A stretch of 40,021 nt of DNA from DTU032 sp964346175. GTDB lineage: Bacteria > Bacillota > Clostridia > Saccharofermentanales > DTU023. Shown here one piece after another: positions 9,426 to 17,146 of the stretch; within the stretch, counting starts at the first letter, position 1; every line of letters starts with the position of its first letter. A program made the position numbers and the translations under genes. The notes below the pieces were generated by a model. It was not told where the DNA came from, did no database searches, and saw only the letters and a program-made list of their open reading frames with translations. The stretch lies in contig CAYFTG010000014.1 of the NCBI GenBank assembly GCA_964346175.1, forward strand, positions 1-40,021, read 5' to 3'.

Positions 9426-10224
9426 CTATAACTTCAACGCCTGCACTAGGTGCGATTACTATATGCCTTCTGGGATCTCTGCCCTCACTATAGGTAACAA
9501 TACCCGGATACTCGCGGAGGCACATGTGGACCAAGCGTCGTTCCGCCGGGTTCATGGGCTTTAGCTTCATTTCGCGGCCGGTGGCCATAACTTTGTCTGC
9601 TGTGCGATTGGCTACGTCCCGAATTCTTTCTTCTGATCTTTTGCGATAACCGGCGACATCGACTACAACACGCAAGTAGTCTTCCACGTATCTATTCGCA
9701 ACTACGTTGGCCAGATACTGCAAGGCCTCGAGGGTTTCTCCGTGTCGTCCGATAGCGGCGCCACTGTCTGATCCACTGACATCAATGTGCAGACTACCTT
9801 CCTCATCGACGTAAGAATCAATTCTCCCGTGGATGCCAATACCTGAAAGAACGTCTTGGAAATAATCGAGCACTGCATTTTCTGCTGCTGCGAAACCGCG
9901 TTCAGAGGTATCTTCCCCTTCTTCACGCTCTGTTTCGTCATATTCCAAAACTTCGTCTTGATCGCTTTCATCATCGGTCTCGTCCATCTCGTCGAGCTCA
10001 TCAATTTCGTCTAGTTCATCTACATCGGATGAAGCAGGATCGAACTTCAAGCTTACTCGCACTTGTGCAGGTCTGCGACCGAAACCGAGAAGGCCGCCAA
10101 TTTCGCCTTCATCCAAGACTTCAATCTCTACTTCTTTCCTGCTGACATTGAGCTCTTCTAAAGCTTTTTCAACAGCAAGATCAACAGTTTTTCCGGATGT
10201 TTCAATTGTTTTTTTTCTAGCCAT
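9409..10224 (-). CDS. khpB: KhpB/Jag RNA-binding protein
   Basis: The 271-residue product has the Jag_N domain (about residues 1-56, with GGLLGFGRRPAQV), a KH domain with the GRHG loop at 159-162, and a C-terminal R3H domain (ERRLVHMCLREYPG). This RNA-binding protein, KhpB (Jag/EloR), pairs with KhpA in Gram-positives and affects cell elongation and division. Between Jag_N and KH is a very acidic Asp/Glu linker (about 67-106) with repeated DELDE-type units. AGGAGG precedes the ATG. The position between yidC and mnmE is the conserved one. Confidence 0.95.
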   Translation of the reverse strand: MARKKTIETSGKTVDLAVEKALEELNVSRKEVEIEVLDEGEIGGLLGFGRRPAQVRVSLKFDPASSDVDELDEIDELDEMDETDDESDQDEVLEYDETEREEGEDTSERGFAAAENAVLDYFQDVLSGIGIHGRIDSYVDEEGSLHIDVSGSDSGAAIGRHGETLEALQYLANVVANRYVEDYLRVVVDVAGYRKRSEERIRDVANRTADKVMATGREMKLKPMNPAERRLVHMCLREYPGIVTYSEGRDPRRHIVIAPSAGVEVIDDKGN

Positions 10225-10291
10225 GGTGTCCTCCTAAATTGACAACAGCTTCCACCACAAAACGCCGCTGTAAAACCAAATACGATTCAAA

Positions 10292-11389
10292 TTATTCGTT
10301 CTCTTTGTTTTTAAGTGCGCCCTTTATACGGTCCATAAAGGATTCGCTTTTTTCTTCGCCTTCCATTCTCACCGTTTCAGAGCTTCCGCGATCAAGGGGA
10401 GCTGCATCAGATGCATATTGCAACTTGAGCGGTTTGACGTAGAAGGTGTATCCCATTAATGACTGCAGCAGGAACATCAGGTTTTGGAAGAGCCAGTAGA
10501 GGCCCATCGCTGCGGGGAAAGTAAACATGGTGTAAAGCATCAGCAAGGGCATGAAAATCTGCATGCTTTTGCCCATTCCGGCCATCTGGTTATCCGGAGT
10601 CTGCCCACTCTTAGCAGGATTTCTCTTTTCGCGTTCTTTCTCTTCCTTCGTTTGCTTAGGGAAGGGGGTGCTGATTCTGGCAATGTACATCTGAAAGAAA
10701 TAAGATGCGATGGTGATTATTACCAATACAAGCAGGGGTACCCAGGTGCGCCACTCGGGTCCGAACAGGTCAGCCGGTCTCCACGAAGGAGTCATGGCCA
10801 AGTCCATACCTAGGAAACGCGTGTTTACAATCTGCTCGAGCTGAATCCAGCCTTCCTCGACGGCCGTAGCAAGGGTTGAAGCAGATTCGCGTAAACCGTT
10901 AATTACCGGAATGTCCATCAGGGCGACCTGATTAACTTGCGCTTCCGTCATTAAACCTTCACCGGCCAAGAGCGCGGCTATCTGGCGCAAGCTCGATACC
11001 GGAACTTTTCCTACCCAACGCAAAGGAGAGCGGAAGATGTAGATTAGGGGCCAGATGATCAAAAGAGGAATGATGGAGGTGACACAGCCGCCCGCCATTG
11101 ATACTCCATGCTTTTTGTAAAGTGCCTGAGTCAGTTCTTGCTGACGCTCAGGGGTCTTTTTATAACGTCTTTGGATTTCCTGAATATCCGGCTGCAATAA
11201 CTGCTGGCGCAACATATTGCGTTGTGAACGCAAACCCAAGGGTGTTAAGACAGCTCTGACAGCAACGGTAAAAAGGATAACTACGAGACCATAGTTCCCC
11301 AACCAGACATATAGATTGCTCAGAATCCAGCTGAATAACGTATACAGAGGATCTAGGAGAGCTAGTTGCACTGGGACAAAATTTATCAT
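10292..11389 (-). CDS. yidC: Membrane protein insertase YidC/OxaI
   Basis: The 365-residue product is a YidC/Oxa1 family insertase that helps fold and insert membrane proteins with or without Sec. The short form lacking the large periplasmic domain is that of Gram-positives. The hydrophilic-groove arginine lies in VAVRAVLTPLGLRSQ, followed by the cytoplasmic coiled hairpin (QPDIQEIQRRYKKTPERQQELTQALYKKHG). Further membrane segments include LLVLVIITIASYFFQMYI and MQIFMPLLMLYTMFTFPAAMGLYWLFQN. The cytosolic tail is charged. There is no lipobox cysteine at the N-terminus, unlike Bacillus SpoIIIJ. It sits between yidD and khpB, the conserved order. Confidence 0.96.
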   Translation of the reverse strand: MINFVPVQLALLDPLYTLFSWILSNLYVWLGNYGLVVILFTVAVRAVLTPLGLRSQRNMLRQQLLQPDIQEIQRRYKKTPERQQELTQALYKKHGVSMAGGCVTSIIPLLIIWPLIYIFRSPLRWVGKVPVSSLRQIAALLAGEGLMTEAQVNQVALMDIPVINGLRESASTLATAVEEGWIQLEQIVNTRFLGMDLAMTPSWRPADLFGPEWRTWVPLLVLVIITIASYFFQMYIARISTPFPKQTKEEKEREKRNPAKSGQTPDNQMAGMGKSMQIFMPLLMLYTMFTFPAAMGLYWLFQNLMFLLQSLMGYTFYVKPLKLQYASDAAPLDRGSSETVRMEGEEKSESFMDRIKGALKNKENE

Positions 11390-11412
11390 TCTTGATAACT
11401 CCTCAATTTCAT

Positions 11413-11706
11413 TTAGTGTTTAGACAAAACACAGGTGCACTGAGATTTCTCCGGCACCGGGTCGTAGCCGCCTTTACCGAAAGGGTTGCAGCGCAGAATA
11501 CGCCATACTGTCAGTAATGTACCCTTAACTGCTCCATGCTGCGATACAGCATCCTTAGCGTAAGTTGAACAGGTGGGGGAAAAACGGCAGCGCGCAGGCG
11601 TTTGCGGTGATATCGCTTTTTGGTAAAAATTAATTAGCTGCAGAACAAAACGCGCAGGCAAAGACTTATGCTGCGGCGTTTCAATCTCAGACACTTTACT
11701 TTTCAC
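11413..11706 (-). CDS. yidD: Membrane protein insertion efficiency factor YidD
   Basis: The 97-residue product carries the YidD core: an amphipathic N-terminal helix (LQLINFYQKAISPQT), the CRFSPTCSTYA cysteine motif, and RILRCNPFGKGGYDPVP. It assists YidC-dependent insertion at the inner face of the membrane. The start is GTG (11704-11706), with AAGGGGA about 9 nt upstream. It lies 27 bp after rnpA and 23 bp before yidC, so it is translated as part of the rpmH operon. Confidence 0.95.
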   Translation of the reverse strand: MKSKVSEIETPQHKSLPARFVLQLINFYQKAISPQTPARCRFSPTCSTYAKDAVSQHGAVKGTLLTVWRILRCNPFGKGGYDPVPEKSQCTCVLSKH

Positions 11707-11733
11707 TATTGCAAATCCCCTTCGCGGGCTGTT

Positions 11734-12087
11734 CTATGCTTCAGCAATGAGCTCCATCTTTCTGAGTAAATAAAGCAATTCCTTGTGTAATGTCTTTTGA
11801 TCCGGTTCCGGATCTTGCCAACGTGCCGTTAAAATTATGTCGTAGCCGGAATGCAAGTCCGCTTCGCTAAGGCGAAAGGTCTCACGCAGCACACGTTTCA
11901 TGCGATTGCGCTCCACACTGCTGCGAACCTTTTTCGCTACAGCGAAACCGACTCGGGGCAAAGTGTCTCTGTCTTTCCCCCTGCGCTGATACGCATGCAG
12001 TACGAGATAACGTCCGCTCCGGTGCTGGCCGCGTCGATATACTCTGGTGAAATCAATATTTCTTTTGAGCTTCTCATACGTTGGCAC
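11734..12087 (-). CDS. rnpA: Ribonuclease P protein component
   Basis: The 117-residue basic protein is the RnpA subunit that assists the RNase P RNA in removing 5' leaders from pre-tRNA. The family signature is seen in VGFAVAKKVRSSVERNRMKRVLRE, with the RNR box. The start is GTG (12085-12087), preceded by AAAGGGTG. The gene begins 11 bp after rpmH, the nearly universal pairing. The RNA component gene is not in this window. Confidence 0.96.
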   Translation of the reverse strand: MPTYEKLKRNIDFTRVYRRGQHRSGRYLVLHAYQRRGKDRDTLPRVGFAVAKKVRSSVERNRMKRVLRETFRLSEADLHSGYDIILTARWQDPEPDQKTLHKELLYLLRKMELIAEA

Positions 12088-12098
12088 AAGAACACCCT

Positions 12099-12233
12099 TT
12101 AGGCGCTCAGCACTTTACGGCCTTTACGACGACGACGTTTGAGAATATTTCTTCCTGAAGACGTTTTCATGCGTTTACGAAAACCATGTTCACGAGCACG
12201 TTGTCTTTTCTTTGGTTGATACGTCCGCTTCAT
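12099..12233 (-). CDS. rpmH: Large ribosomal subunit protein bL34
   Basis: I translated 44 residues starting MKRTYQPKKRQRAREHGF and ending RKGRKVLSA, a full-length bL34 with the MKRTYQP start, HGFRKRM core and KGRKxLSA end. bL34 is a small basic protein of the 50S subunit. A purine-rich AAAGGA lies upstream of the ATG. In most Bacillota this gene sits directly beside dnaA and the origin, divergently transcribed. Here the upstream side is a 179-bp gap followed by folD in the same direction, with no dnaA. Confidence 0.97.
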   Translation of the reverse strand: MKRTYQPKKRQRAREHGFRKRMKTSSGRNILKRRRRKGRKVLSA

Positions 12234-12412
12234 GTTCTATTCATTCCTTTCTTAAAGTAAAAAGTCCAGTGGGGCACTGCGCCCGAGAAAAACCTTTTAC
12301 GTATACTACATATTTTCAATAAAGAGCGTCAGCAACTGTCATTCTTATCTGTCTATCCGAATGTCTATAGGCATAACATTGGAATTATACAAAGGACAGT
12401 CGCTTTCGTCAA

Positions 12413-13264
12413 TTAATTCAAAGTACGTTCTGCCGCTTCGACCACATGTTTCATCAAAATTGATGTTGTAACCGAGCCCACACCGCGTGGTACCGGAGTA
12501 AGAGCCTTAACTACAGGCTCGACTGCATCGTAATCTACGTCGCCGGTCAGCTTACCTTCGTCGTCAACATTAATGCCGACATCGATAATTACCTGTTCAG
12601 GATTGACAAAATCCGGAGTCACCATCTTAGCTTGTCCCACGGCTGCAATCAACACGTCGGCGTCTTTGGCGACCGCTGCGATATCCTTAGTCCGGCTATG
12701 GCAAATAGTCACTGTGGAGTTTTCTTGCAAGAGCATCATCGCTACCGGTTTGCCGATCACTAGGCTGCGACCCAAAACGACTGCGCGCGCTCCACTCAAC
12801 TCAACATCGTAATGTTTGAGAATGGCGATAGCTGCTTCAGCAGTACAGGGAGCAAAGCCACTGTCTTCACCTTTAAAGACGCCTGAGAGAGAACCGTCAG
12901 TAAAACCGTCGATGTCTTTTTTCGAAGCAAGCAAAGCCCCGATCTTCTCTTCATCTATCTGCTGAGGTAATGGACGGAAAACAAGACATCCGTGAACGGA
13001 GTCATCTGCATTTATATCCAAAATAACTTGCTCAAGATCTTCTTGTGACAGATCTCGTGCCAGCTCGTGCACGTTAACCTTCACACCTACTTTTTCAGCG
13101 CGATTCAGTGCGCCGCGTTCGTAAGAAAGATCGTCAGCTTCCTCACCTAAACGCACGATCGCCAAAGTCGGCGCAACACCGTTGTCCTTCAGTTTAGCGA
13201 CACGCTCGATTAATTCTTCTGTCAAAACGTCTGCTACTTCCTTGCCTAATAGAACCTTAGCCAT
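12413..13264 (-). CDS. folD: Methylenetetrahydrofolate dehydrogenase (FolD), probable cyclohydrolase site lost
   Basis: The 283-residue product is FolD, which oxidises 5,10-methylene-THF to 5,10-methenyl-THF with NADP and normally also hydrolyses it to 10-formyl-THF. The NAD(P) domain shows VVLGRSLVIGKPVAMMLLQ and the C-terminal box LTPVPRGVGSVTTSIL. The start is ATG at 13264, with AAAGGAG upstream. Two usual active-site residues are replaced: the YVxxK lysine (E. coli Lys56) is Ala52 in YERGALNRAEKVG, and the Gln of VQLPLP is Phe96 in VFRPLP. The Asp of DGF is kept (Asp119). The dehydrogenase is therefore likely intact and the cyclohydrolase doubtful. A related variant may be common in Clostridia. 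Confidence 0.93.
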   Translation of the reverse strand: MAKVLLGKEVADVLTEELIERVAKLKDNGVAPTLAIVRLGEEADDLSYERGALNRAEKVGVKVNVHELARDLSQEDLEQVILDINADDSVHGCLVFRPLPQQIDEEKIGALLASKKDIDGFTDGSLSGVFKGEDSGFAPCTAEAAIAILKHYDVELSGARAVVLGRSLVIGKPVAMMLLQENSTVTICHSRTKDIAAVAKDADVLIAAVGQAKMVTPDFVNPEQVIIDVGINVDDEGKLTGDVDYDAVEPVVKALTPVPRGVGSVTTSILMKHVVEAAERTLN

Positions 13265-13347
13265 GTTAACTCCTTTAATTTTTTTGCTAATTTGCTTCAA
13301 GAGTGTAAGTCTTTTTCTAGCTACAATTAAAAACGCAATTGATCGAA

Positions 13348-13375
13348 AATCTATTAACTATCATAGCACAGTCAA
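13348..13375 (-). promoter_or_regulatory. Possible promoter of folD
   Basis: On the minus strand TTGACT (13370-13375) is followed after 16 bp by TAGATT (13348-13353), about 84 bp upstream of the folD ATG. The -35 is good and the -10 only moderate. Confidence 0.4.
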
Positions 13376-13414
13376 ATCCGGACTTTCGTCTTTTTGTTAA
13401 GAAATTCTACAAAT

Positions 13415-13445
13415 AAAAAAAGCACAGGCGCAAATACGACTATGC
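13415..13445 (-). terminator. Terminator of the XRE regulator gene
   Basis: On the minus strand the stem GCATAG / CTGTGC (one G-U pair) spans 13422-13445 around a 12-nt loop and is followed by seven T (13415-13421). It sits about 34 bp past the regulator stop and separates it from folD. Confidence 0.6.
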
Positions 13446-13478
13446 CTTTTTCTTTCTCGTTAATCCAGCTTTGACTAA

Positions 13479-13913
13479 TTAGTCATCTTGGGCCAACATC
13501 TGTTCCACTTCGTAATAAGCTTCGGCGCGATCAAGTACCCTTTGACGGGCAACAGGAGAAAGAACTTCAAATATTCGCAGTAACAAACGTTTTTGCTCTA
13601 AAATTTGCACTTGCTCCTCAGTTGTCTCTGCGCTGTCAATATAATCACTTGGCCTCAAAGAAAAGCGATCTGCATCCTCAAACTCATCCAACGATCTCTG
13701 GCTGAGAACATTATCCAGTGAGGTACCAAAATAATCTGCGAGTCTACGTGCAGTCTTGATATCCGGGTAGTTTCTACCACTTTCCCACTGACTGACAGAA
13801 GTTTGAGTCACACCCATAGCCTCGGCTAAATCAATTTGTGTCATATGATTCTTTTTTCTATAGTAGCGAATACCACTTACAAAGGTTTCGCCGCTATTTG
13901 GTCCGTTTGACAT
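13479..13913 (-). CDS. XRE-family helix-turn-helix transcriptional regulator
   Basis: A 144-residue DNA-binding protein. The N-terminal part holds a Cro/C1-type HTH (IRYYRKKNHMTQIDLAEAMGVTQTSVSQWESGRNYPDIKTARRLADYFGTSLDNVL), quoted here as one domain; its recognition helix is around TQTSVSQWESG. The rest is a helical charged C-terminus (EQKRLLLRIFEVLSPVARQRVLDRAEAYYEVEQ) without a recognised ligand domain. I choose the ATG at 13913 because AAAGGAG lies 8 nt upstream; an in-frame ATG at 13931 lacks such a site. It follows the unrecognised gene 13949-15043 by 35 bp and is probably cotranscribed with it. Its targets are unknown. Confidence 0.85.
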   Translation of the reverse strand: MSNGPNSGETFVSGIRYYRKKNHMTQIDLAEAMGVTQTSVSQWESGRNYPDIKTARRLADYFGTSLDNVLSQRSLDEFEDADRFSLRPSDYIDSAETTEEQVQILEQKRLLLRIFEVLSPVARQRVLDRAEAYYEVEQMLAQDD

Positions 13914-13948
13914 ATAGGTTGCTCCTTTCATATCAATTTATCTTGGTA

Positions 13949-15043
13949 TTATAGCATTTCTTCCTTTATATTTTGCCAAAGATATAAAAAGGTAACATTA
14001 AACTTGCTATTTGTTCTTTCTTGCTGTGAAAACACTGCGGGCTCCTGATACCATCGGGGTATACAGCTTTTGAAGGAACGATAAATCGTTTTATATTCTA
14101 ACAGTTCGCCTTGAATTTTCCGGAACATACTGCTGGAATATGGCAATTTCCAATTTTGCATTATTCTAATGAAACTATCCAAAGCCCAAAGATTAAAAAA
14201 TTGTAGCGGAACCTGCAAATTATAGTAAACGTGGATGAGTAGGCTTTTTACGGCATCACTTTTACCACCGAGCAACCTCAACAAATCGCAAAGGTTGATA
14301 TCGACAATGCTGTATTCTAGACAAAACGGTCTACATAGGCGCAATGAATTGTCACTCAGGCGTTGAATGCCTGCCAATGTATAGGGACACAACTGCATGA
14401 CGTTTCTCAATCCCCTACTCTTCAATAAATTGTATTTGCATTCTCTTAAAAACAGGGGCAGATATCTTAGTGCATGATGCTGACAAAAGTTTTCCTCAGA
14501 GCGTTTCAGCTGCTTGCGTAATTCGAAGAAAAATTTTTGCTGATCACGCACCGGTTCCACAAAATAGAGTCGCTTTTCTCTCTTCAGACCCGCCGGCAAG
14601 GAAGTCAGCAAGACAAAATCTCTTAGCAGTTGCAGGAAATTTTCCCTTTGCATGATCTCCGCTATCGGTCTTCCTTGTTTCAGGGGTAGCAGAGCGTAAG
14701 AGTAGGGCCCCTGATAGTGAAAATTTACAGTTCTTTGAACTGAAACATGGCTGCTTCCGAAACAAATCCTCTCCATCAAAGCCAAAAAACGTAGACCGAA
14801 ATCCCAAGCCCTTCTTGCCTGTTCGAACATACTGGTGTCGTAAAGTATGAGCAGCGAATCAGAGCATTCCTTTACGGACAATTCGAGAGCAAGACCGTGC
14901 GGTGAATAAATAGGAAATACTTTATCTTCACTCACACGAACGAATTCCAATCCCGGAATACCCCGCACCAGCCTGCAAATGTCATTAAAATTATAGAAAC
15001 AAAATTTATCTGAAGAAGATGTAGCTTCAATCTGAGAAAACAT
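13949..15043 (-). CDS. Unrecognised protein, possibly a degenerate CotS-type kinase-like protein
   Basis: I do not firmly recognise this 364-residue protein. There is no signal peptide or membrane segment. It is rich in Leu, Phe, Arg and Cys. The layout is loosely like spore-coat CotS/YutH proteins of the aminoglycoside-phosphotransferase fold: a YALLPLKQGRP hinge-like stretch, a central helical region, then LCPYTLAGIQRL and EYSIVDINLCDLLRLLGG, where that family has its HxD catalytic loop and DFD metal motif. The catalytic His and Asp are not there, so if related it would be a pseudokinase. ATG at 15043 is preferred, with GAGG 7 nt upstream. The XRE regulator follows 35 bp downstream. Confidence 0.55.
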   Translation of the reverse strand: MFSQIEATSSSDKFCFYNFNDICRLVRGIPGLEFVRVSEDKVFPIYSPHGLALELSVKECSDSLLILYDTSMFEQARRAWDFGLRFLALMERICFGSSHVSVQRTVNFHYQGPYSYALLPLKQGRPIAEIMQRENFLQLLRDFVLLTSLPAGLKREKRLYFVEPVRDQQKFFFELRKQLKRSEENFCQHHALRYLPLFLRECKYNLLKSRGLRNVMQLCPYTLAGIQRLSDNSLRLCRPFCLEYSIVDINLCDLLRLLGGKSDAVKSLLIHVYYNLQVPLQFFNLWALDSFIRIMQNWKLPYSSSMFRKIQGELLEYKTIYRSFKSCIPRWYQEPAVFSQQERTNSKFNVTFLYLWQNIKEEML

Positions 15044-15121
15044 ACACTTACCTCGTGCAATGATTATAACAATATAATATATATATACCATAATTCTATT
15101 CTTTTTCTACGAAACGGAGAA

Positions 15122-15152
15122 TGAAAAAAGCCACCCCTTATAGAGATGGCTT
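15122..15152 (-). terminator. Terminator of the aminotransferase gene
   Basis: On the minus strand an 8-bp stem AAGCCATC / GGTGGCTT (one G-U pair) spans 15128-15152, followed by TTTTTT (15124-15129). It is about 65 bp past the aminotransferase stop. Confidence 0.8.
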
Positions 15153-15216
15153 TGAGTATTATTATATTTTGATCCAGCTTTGCGTTATGCTTCTGTGCGC
15201 ACCTTAGACTAGCGCT

Positions 15217-16413
15217 CTAGATGGTGCGTCCGGGATAAGCTTTCAGGGCGATATCCAGAATCTTCATCGCTTCGTGCAAGCTCTCTTCATTCAGAACATA
15301 AGCTACCCGAGCTTCATTTAACCCCATATTCTTCGTTGCATAGAAGTTCTCCACCGGCGCAACCATAACCGTCTTGCCTTCGTGCTCAAACTCACTCAAC
15401 ATCCAGATTGCAAACTTCTCCGCATTATCTACAGGCAGACTCGCGATAGCGTAAAAAGCTCCCGCCGGGCGCTTGATCATGACGCCCTCCATTTCCTGCA
15501 TAGCATCAATCATTACATCCCGACGCCTCTGGTAACGCTCACGGATCGGATCAAAGTAATCCGGCTCCAGATCGTAAAGGGCTTTAGCTCCAATCATCTC
15601 CAGCGTCGGTGCACTGAGACGTCCCTGTGCCATTTTCAGAGCACCCAAGATTACATCTTTATTCTTGGAAGCAATACAACCGATCCTGGCACCACAGGCG
15701 GAAAATCTCTTGGACACACTATCGACGATAATTACGCGATCCTTGACATCTTCCAAGGTGGAAAAGCTAACTGCTTCTTTGCCGTCATAACAGAACTCAC
15801 GATAGACTTCGTCGGCGATGATATAAAGGTCATGCTCTTTCGCAATCTTCGCAATCATCTCGACTTCTTCACGCGTGTAGATGACACCGGTCGGGTTGCC
15901 GGGATTGGACAGTGCAATACAGCGTGTACGCTCCGAGATCAGACCGACAATCTCCTCTTCGGAAGGAAGCGCAAAACCGTTCTCTGCATGAGTTGTAATA
16001 GGTTTGATGTTTACCGTGAAAGGTGCGGTGAAACTATTGTAATTGGTGTAGAAAGGCTCCGGCACCAAGATCTCATCATCGATATCGCAGGTGATGACAA
16101 AGGCCCACTGTAGAGCTTCGCTGCCGCCATTGGTAATGATGATGTCTTCAATTTCAAAATCTCCGCCAATGCGCTTATAGTAATCAACCAGACTCTGGCG
16201 TAAAGGATCCCAGCCTCGGGAATCCGCATAAGCTAGCACATCGATTTCAGTTTCCTTGATCGCCTTCATAAAAACCTTCGGCGTTTCTATGTCCGGCTGC
16301 CCAATATTAAGATGAAATACCTTAGTGCCTCTTTTTTTAGCTTCATCTGCATAAGGAACCAGTCGCCTTATAGGAGAAAGCTGCATTTTTCCGATACGTT
16401 TAGATGTTTGCAT
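15217..16413 (-). CDS. Class I/II PLP-dependent aminotransferase
   Basis: The 398-residue product is a fold-type I aminotransferase of the AspC/AspB type, moving an amino group between an amino acid and 2-oxoglutarate. NPGNPTG, ADEVYREF (PLP O3' and ring contacts) and the Schiff-base lysine block SVSKRFSACGARIG are all present. The N-terminal region (LSPIRRLVPYADEAKKRGTKVFHLNIGQPD) is typical of the aspartate/aromatic group. The substrate cannot be fixed from the sequence. It is a single gene with its own terminator, divergent from xpt with 101 bp between the starts. Confidence 0.93.
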   Translation of the reverse strand: MQTSKRIGKMQLSPIRRLVPYADEAKKRGTKVFHLNIGQPDIETPKVFMKAIKETEIDVLAYADSRGWDPLRQSLVDYYKRIGGDFEIEDIIITNGGSEALQWAFVITCDIDDEILVPEPFYTNYNSFTAPFTVNIKPITTHAENGFALPSEEEIVGLISERTRCIALSNPGNPTGVIYTREEVEMIAKIAKEHDLYIIADEVYREFCYDGKEAVSFSTLEDVKDRVIIVDSVSKRFSACGARIGCIASKNKDVILGALKMAQGRLSAPTLEMIGAKALYDLEPDYFDPIRERYQRRRDVMIDAMQEMEGVMIKRPAGAFYAIASLPVDNAEKFAIWMLSEFEHEGKTVMVAPVENFYATKNMGLNEARVAYVLNEESLHEAMKILDIALKAYPGRTI

Positions 16414-16514
16414 GGTTACCCCCCTCTAACATCGCTTTTCTACATTTTAACATGCTAAGAGACACATTTCAGTGTGCTAGAATAGTTTTTTCAGAATACA
16501 TAGAGGAGTGTGTC

Positions 16515-17096
16515 ATGAAAGATTTAGAAAAGAAAATTCTTAATGCGGGCCAGGTTTTGCCCGGCAATATACTTTTGGTGGATAGCTTTCTCAATCAAGG
16601 CCTGGATGTGGAGCTCATAGATGCTATGGCGGAGACTTGGTATCGTTACTTTGAAGCTGAACCCATCACCAAGGTGATGACTATTGAAGCCTCCGGCATC
16701 GCCATTGCCGCACTCGTAGCGAAAAAGTTTTCTGTTCCTGCTCTCTTTGCAAAAAAATACGACACACTTAACCTGACATCAGATCGCCACCAGAGCAGTG
16801 TTTATTCTTATACGAAGAAAAAAGAATACACTATCGCCGTATCCAAGCGTCTCCTGACGGAGGAGGACCACGTGCTGATTGTGGATGATTTCCTAGCTAA
16901 CGGTTGTGCCCTCAGGGGGCTGATTGACTTGGTCGAATCGGCTAACGCTAGCATCGGCGGCGTCGGAATCGCGATTGAAAAATCCTTCCAGAAGGGACCG
17001 GAGCTGATTAGAGCCACCGGCGTGAACCTCTGTTCTTTAGCCAAGATAGCCTCTTTGGAAGAAGGTAAAATTGAGTTCGCTGAAGCCGACGCTTAA
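16515..17096 (+). CDS. xpt: Xanthine phosphoribosyltransferase
   Basis: The 193-residue product matches Xpt, which converts xanthine and PRPP to XMP in the cytosol for purine salvage. Seen are the N-terminal block LNAGQVLPGNILLVDSFLNQGLD, the PRPP-binding loop VLIVDDFLANGCAL and the C-terminal SLAKIASLEEGKIEF. ATG at 16515 is supported by GAGGAG 8 nt upstream and by family length; the reading frame extends further upstream without support. In Bacillus xpt is controlled by a purine riboswitch, but I find none in the 101-bp gap here. A terminator follows. Confidence 0.95.
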   Translation: MKDLEKKILNAGQVLPGNILLVDSFLNQGLDVELIDAMAETWYRYFEAEPITKVMTIEASGIAIAALVAKKFSVPALFAKKYDTLNLTSDRHQSSVYSYTKKKEYTIAVSKRLLTEEDHVLIVDDFLANGCALRGLIDLVESANASIGGVGIAIEKSFQKGPELIRATGVNLCSLAKIASLEEGKIEFAEADA

Positions 17097-17115
17097 GTAA
17101 TTCCTGTAAGTACTA

Positions 17116-17146
17116 GGGGACTGTAGCCACAGTCCCCTTATTTGTT
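17116..17146 (+). terminator. Terminator of xpt, at convergent ends
   Basis: A 9-bp perfect stem GGGGACTGT / ACAGTCCCC with a 4-nt loop spans 17116-17137 and is followed by TTATTTGTT. It ends at the stop codon of the convergent acyl-CoA ligase gene (17145). The opposite strand lacks a clear T-run. Confidence 0.88.

Noticed and set aside
12234..12412. Origin of replication beside rpmH
   Set aside because: Only one near-match to a DnaA box (TTATACAAA) is seen, there is no cluster or AT-rich unwinding element, and dnaA is absent.
15382..16113. 243-residue plus-strand frame antisense to the aminotransferase
   Set aside because: It has no recognisable motifs, whereas the minus strand encodes a full conserved aminotransferase.
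16414..16514. Purine riboswitch upstream of xpt
   Set aside because: The gap is short and lacks the conserved three-way junction core; only a small CACA/TGTG dyad is present.
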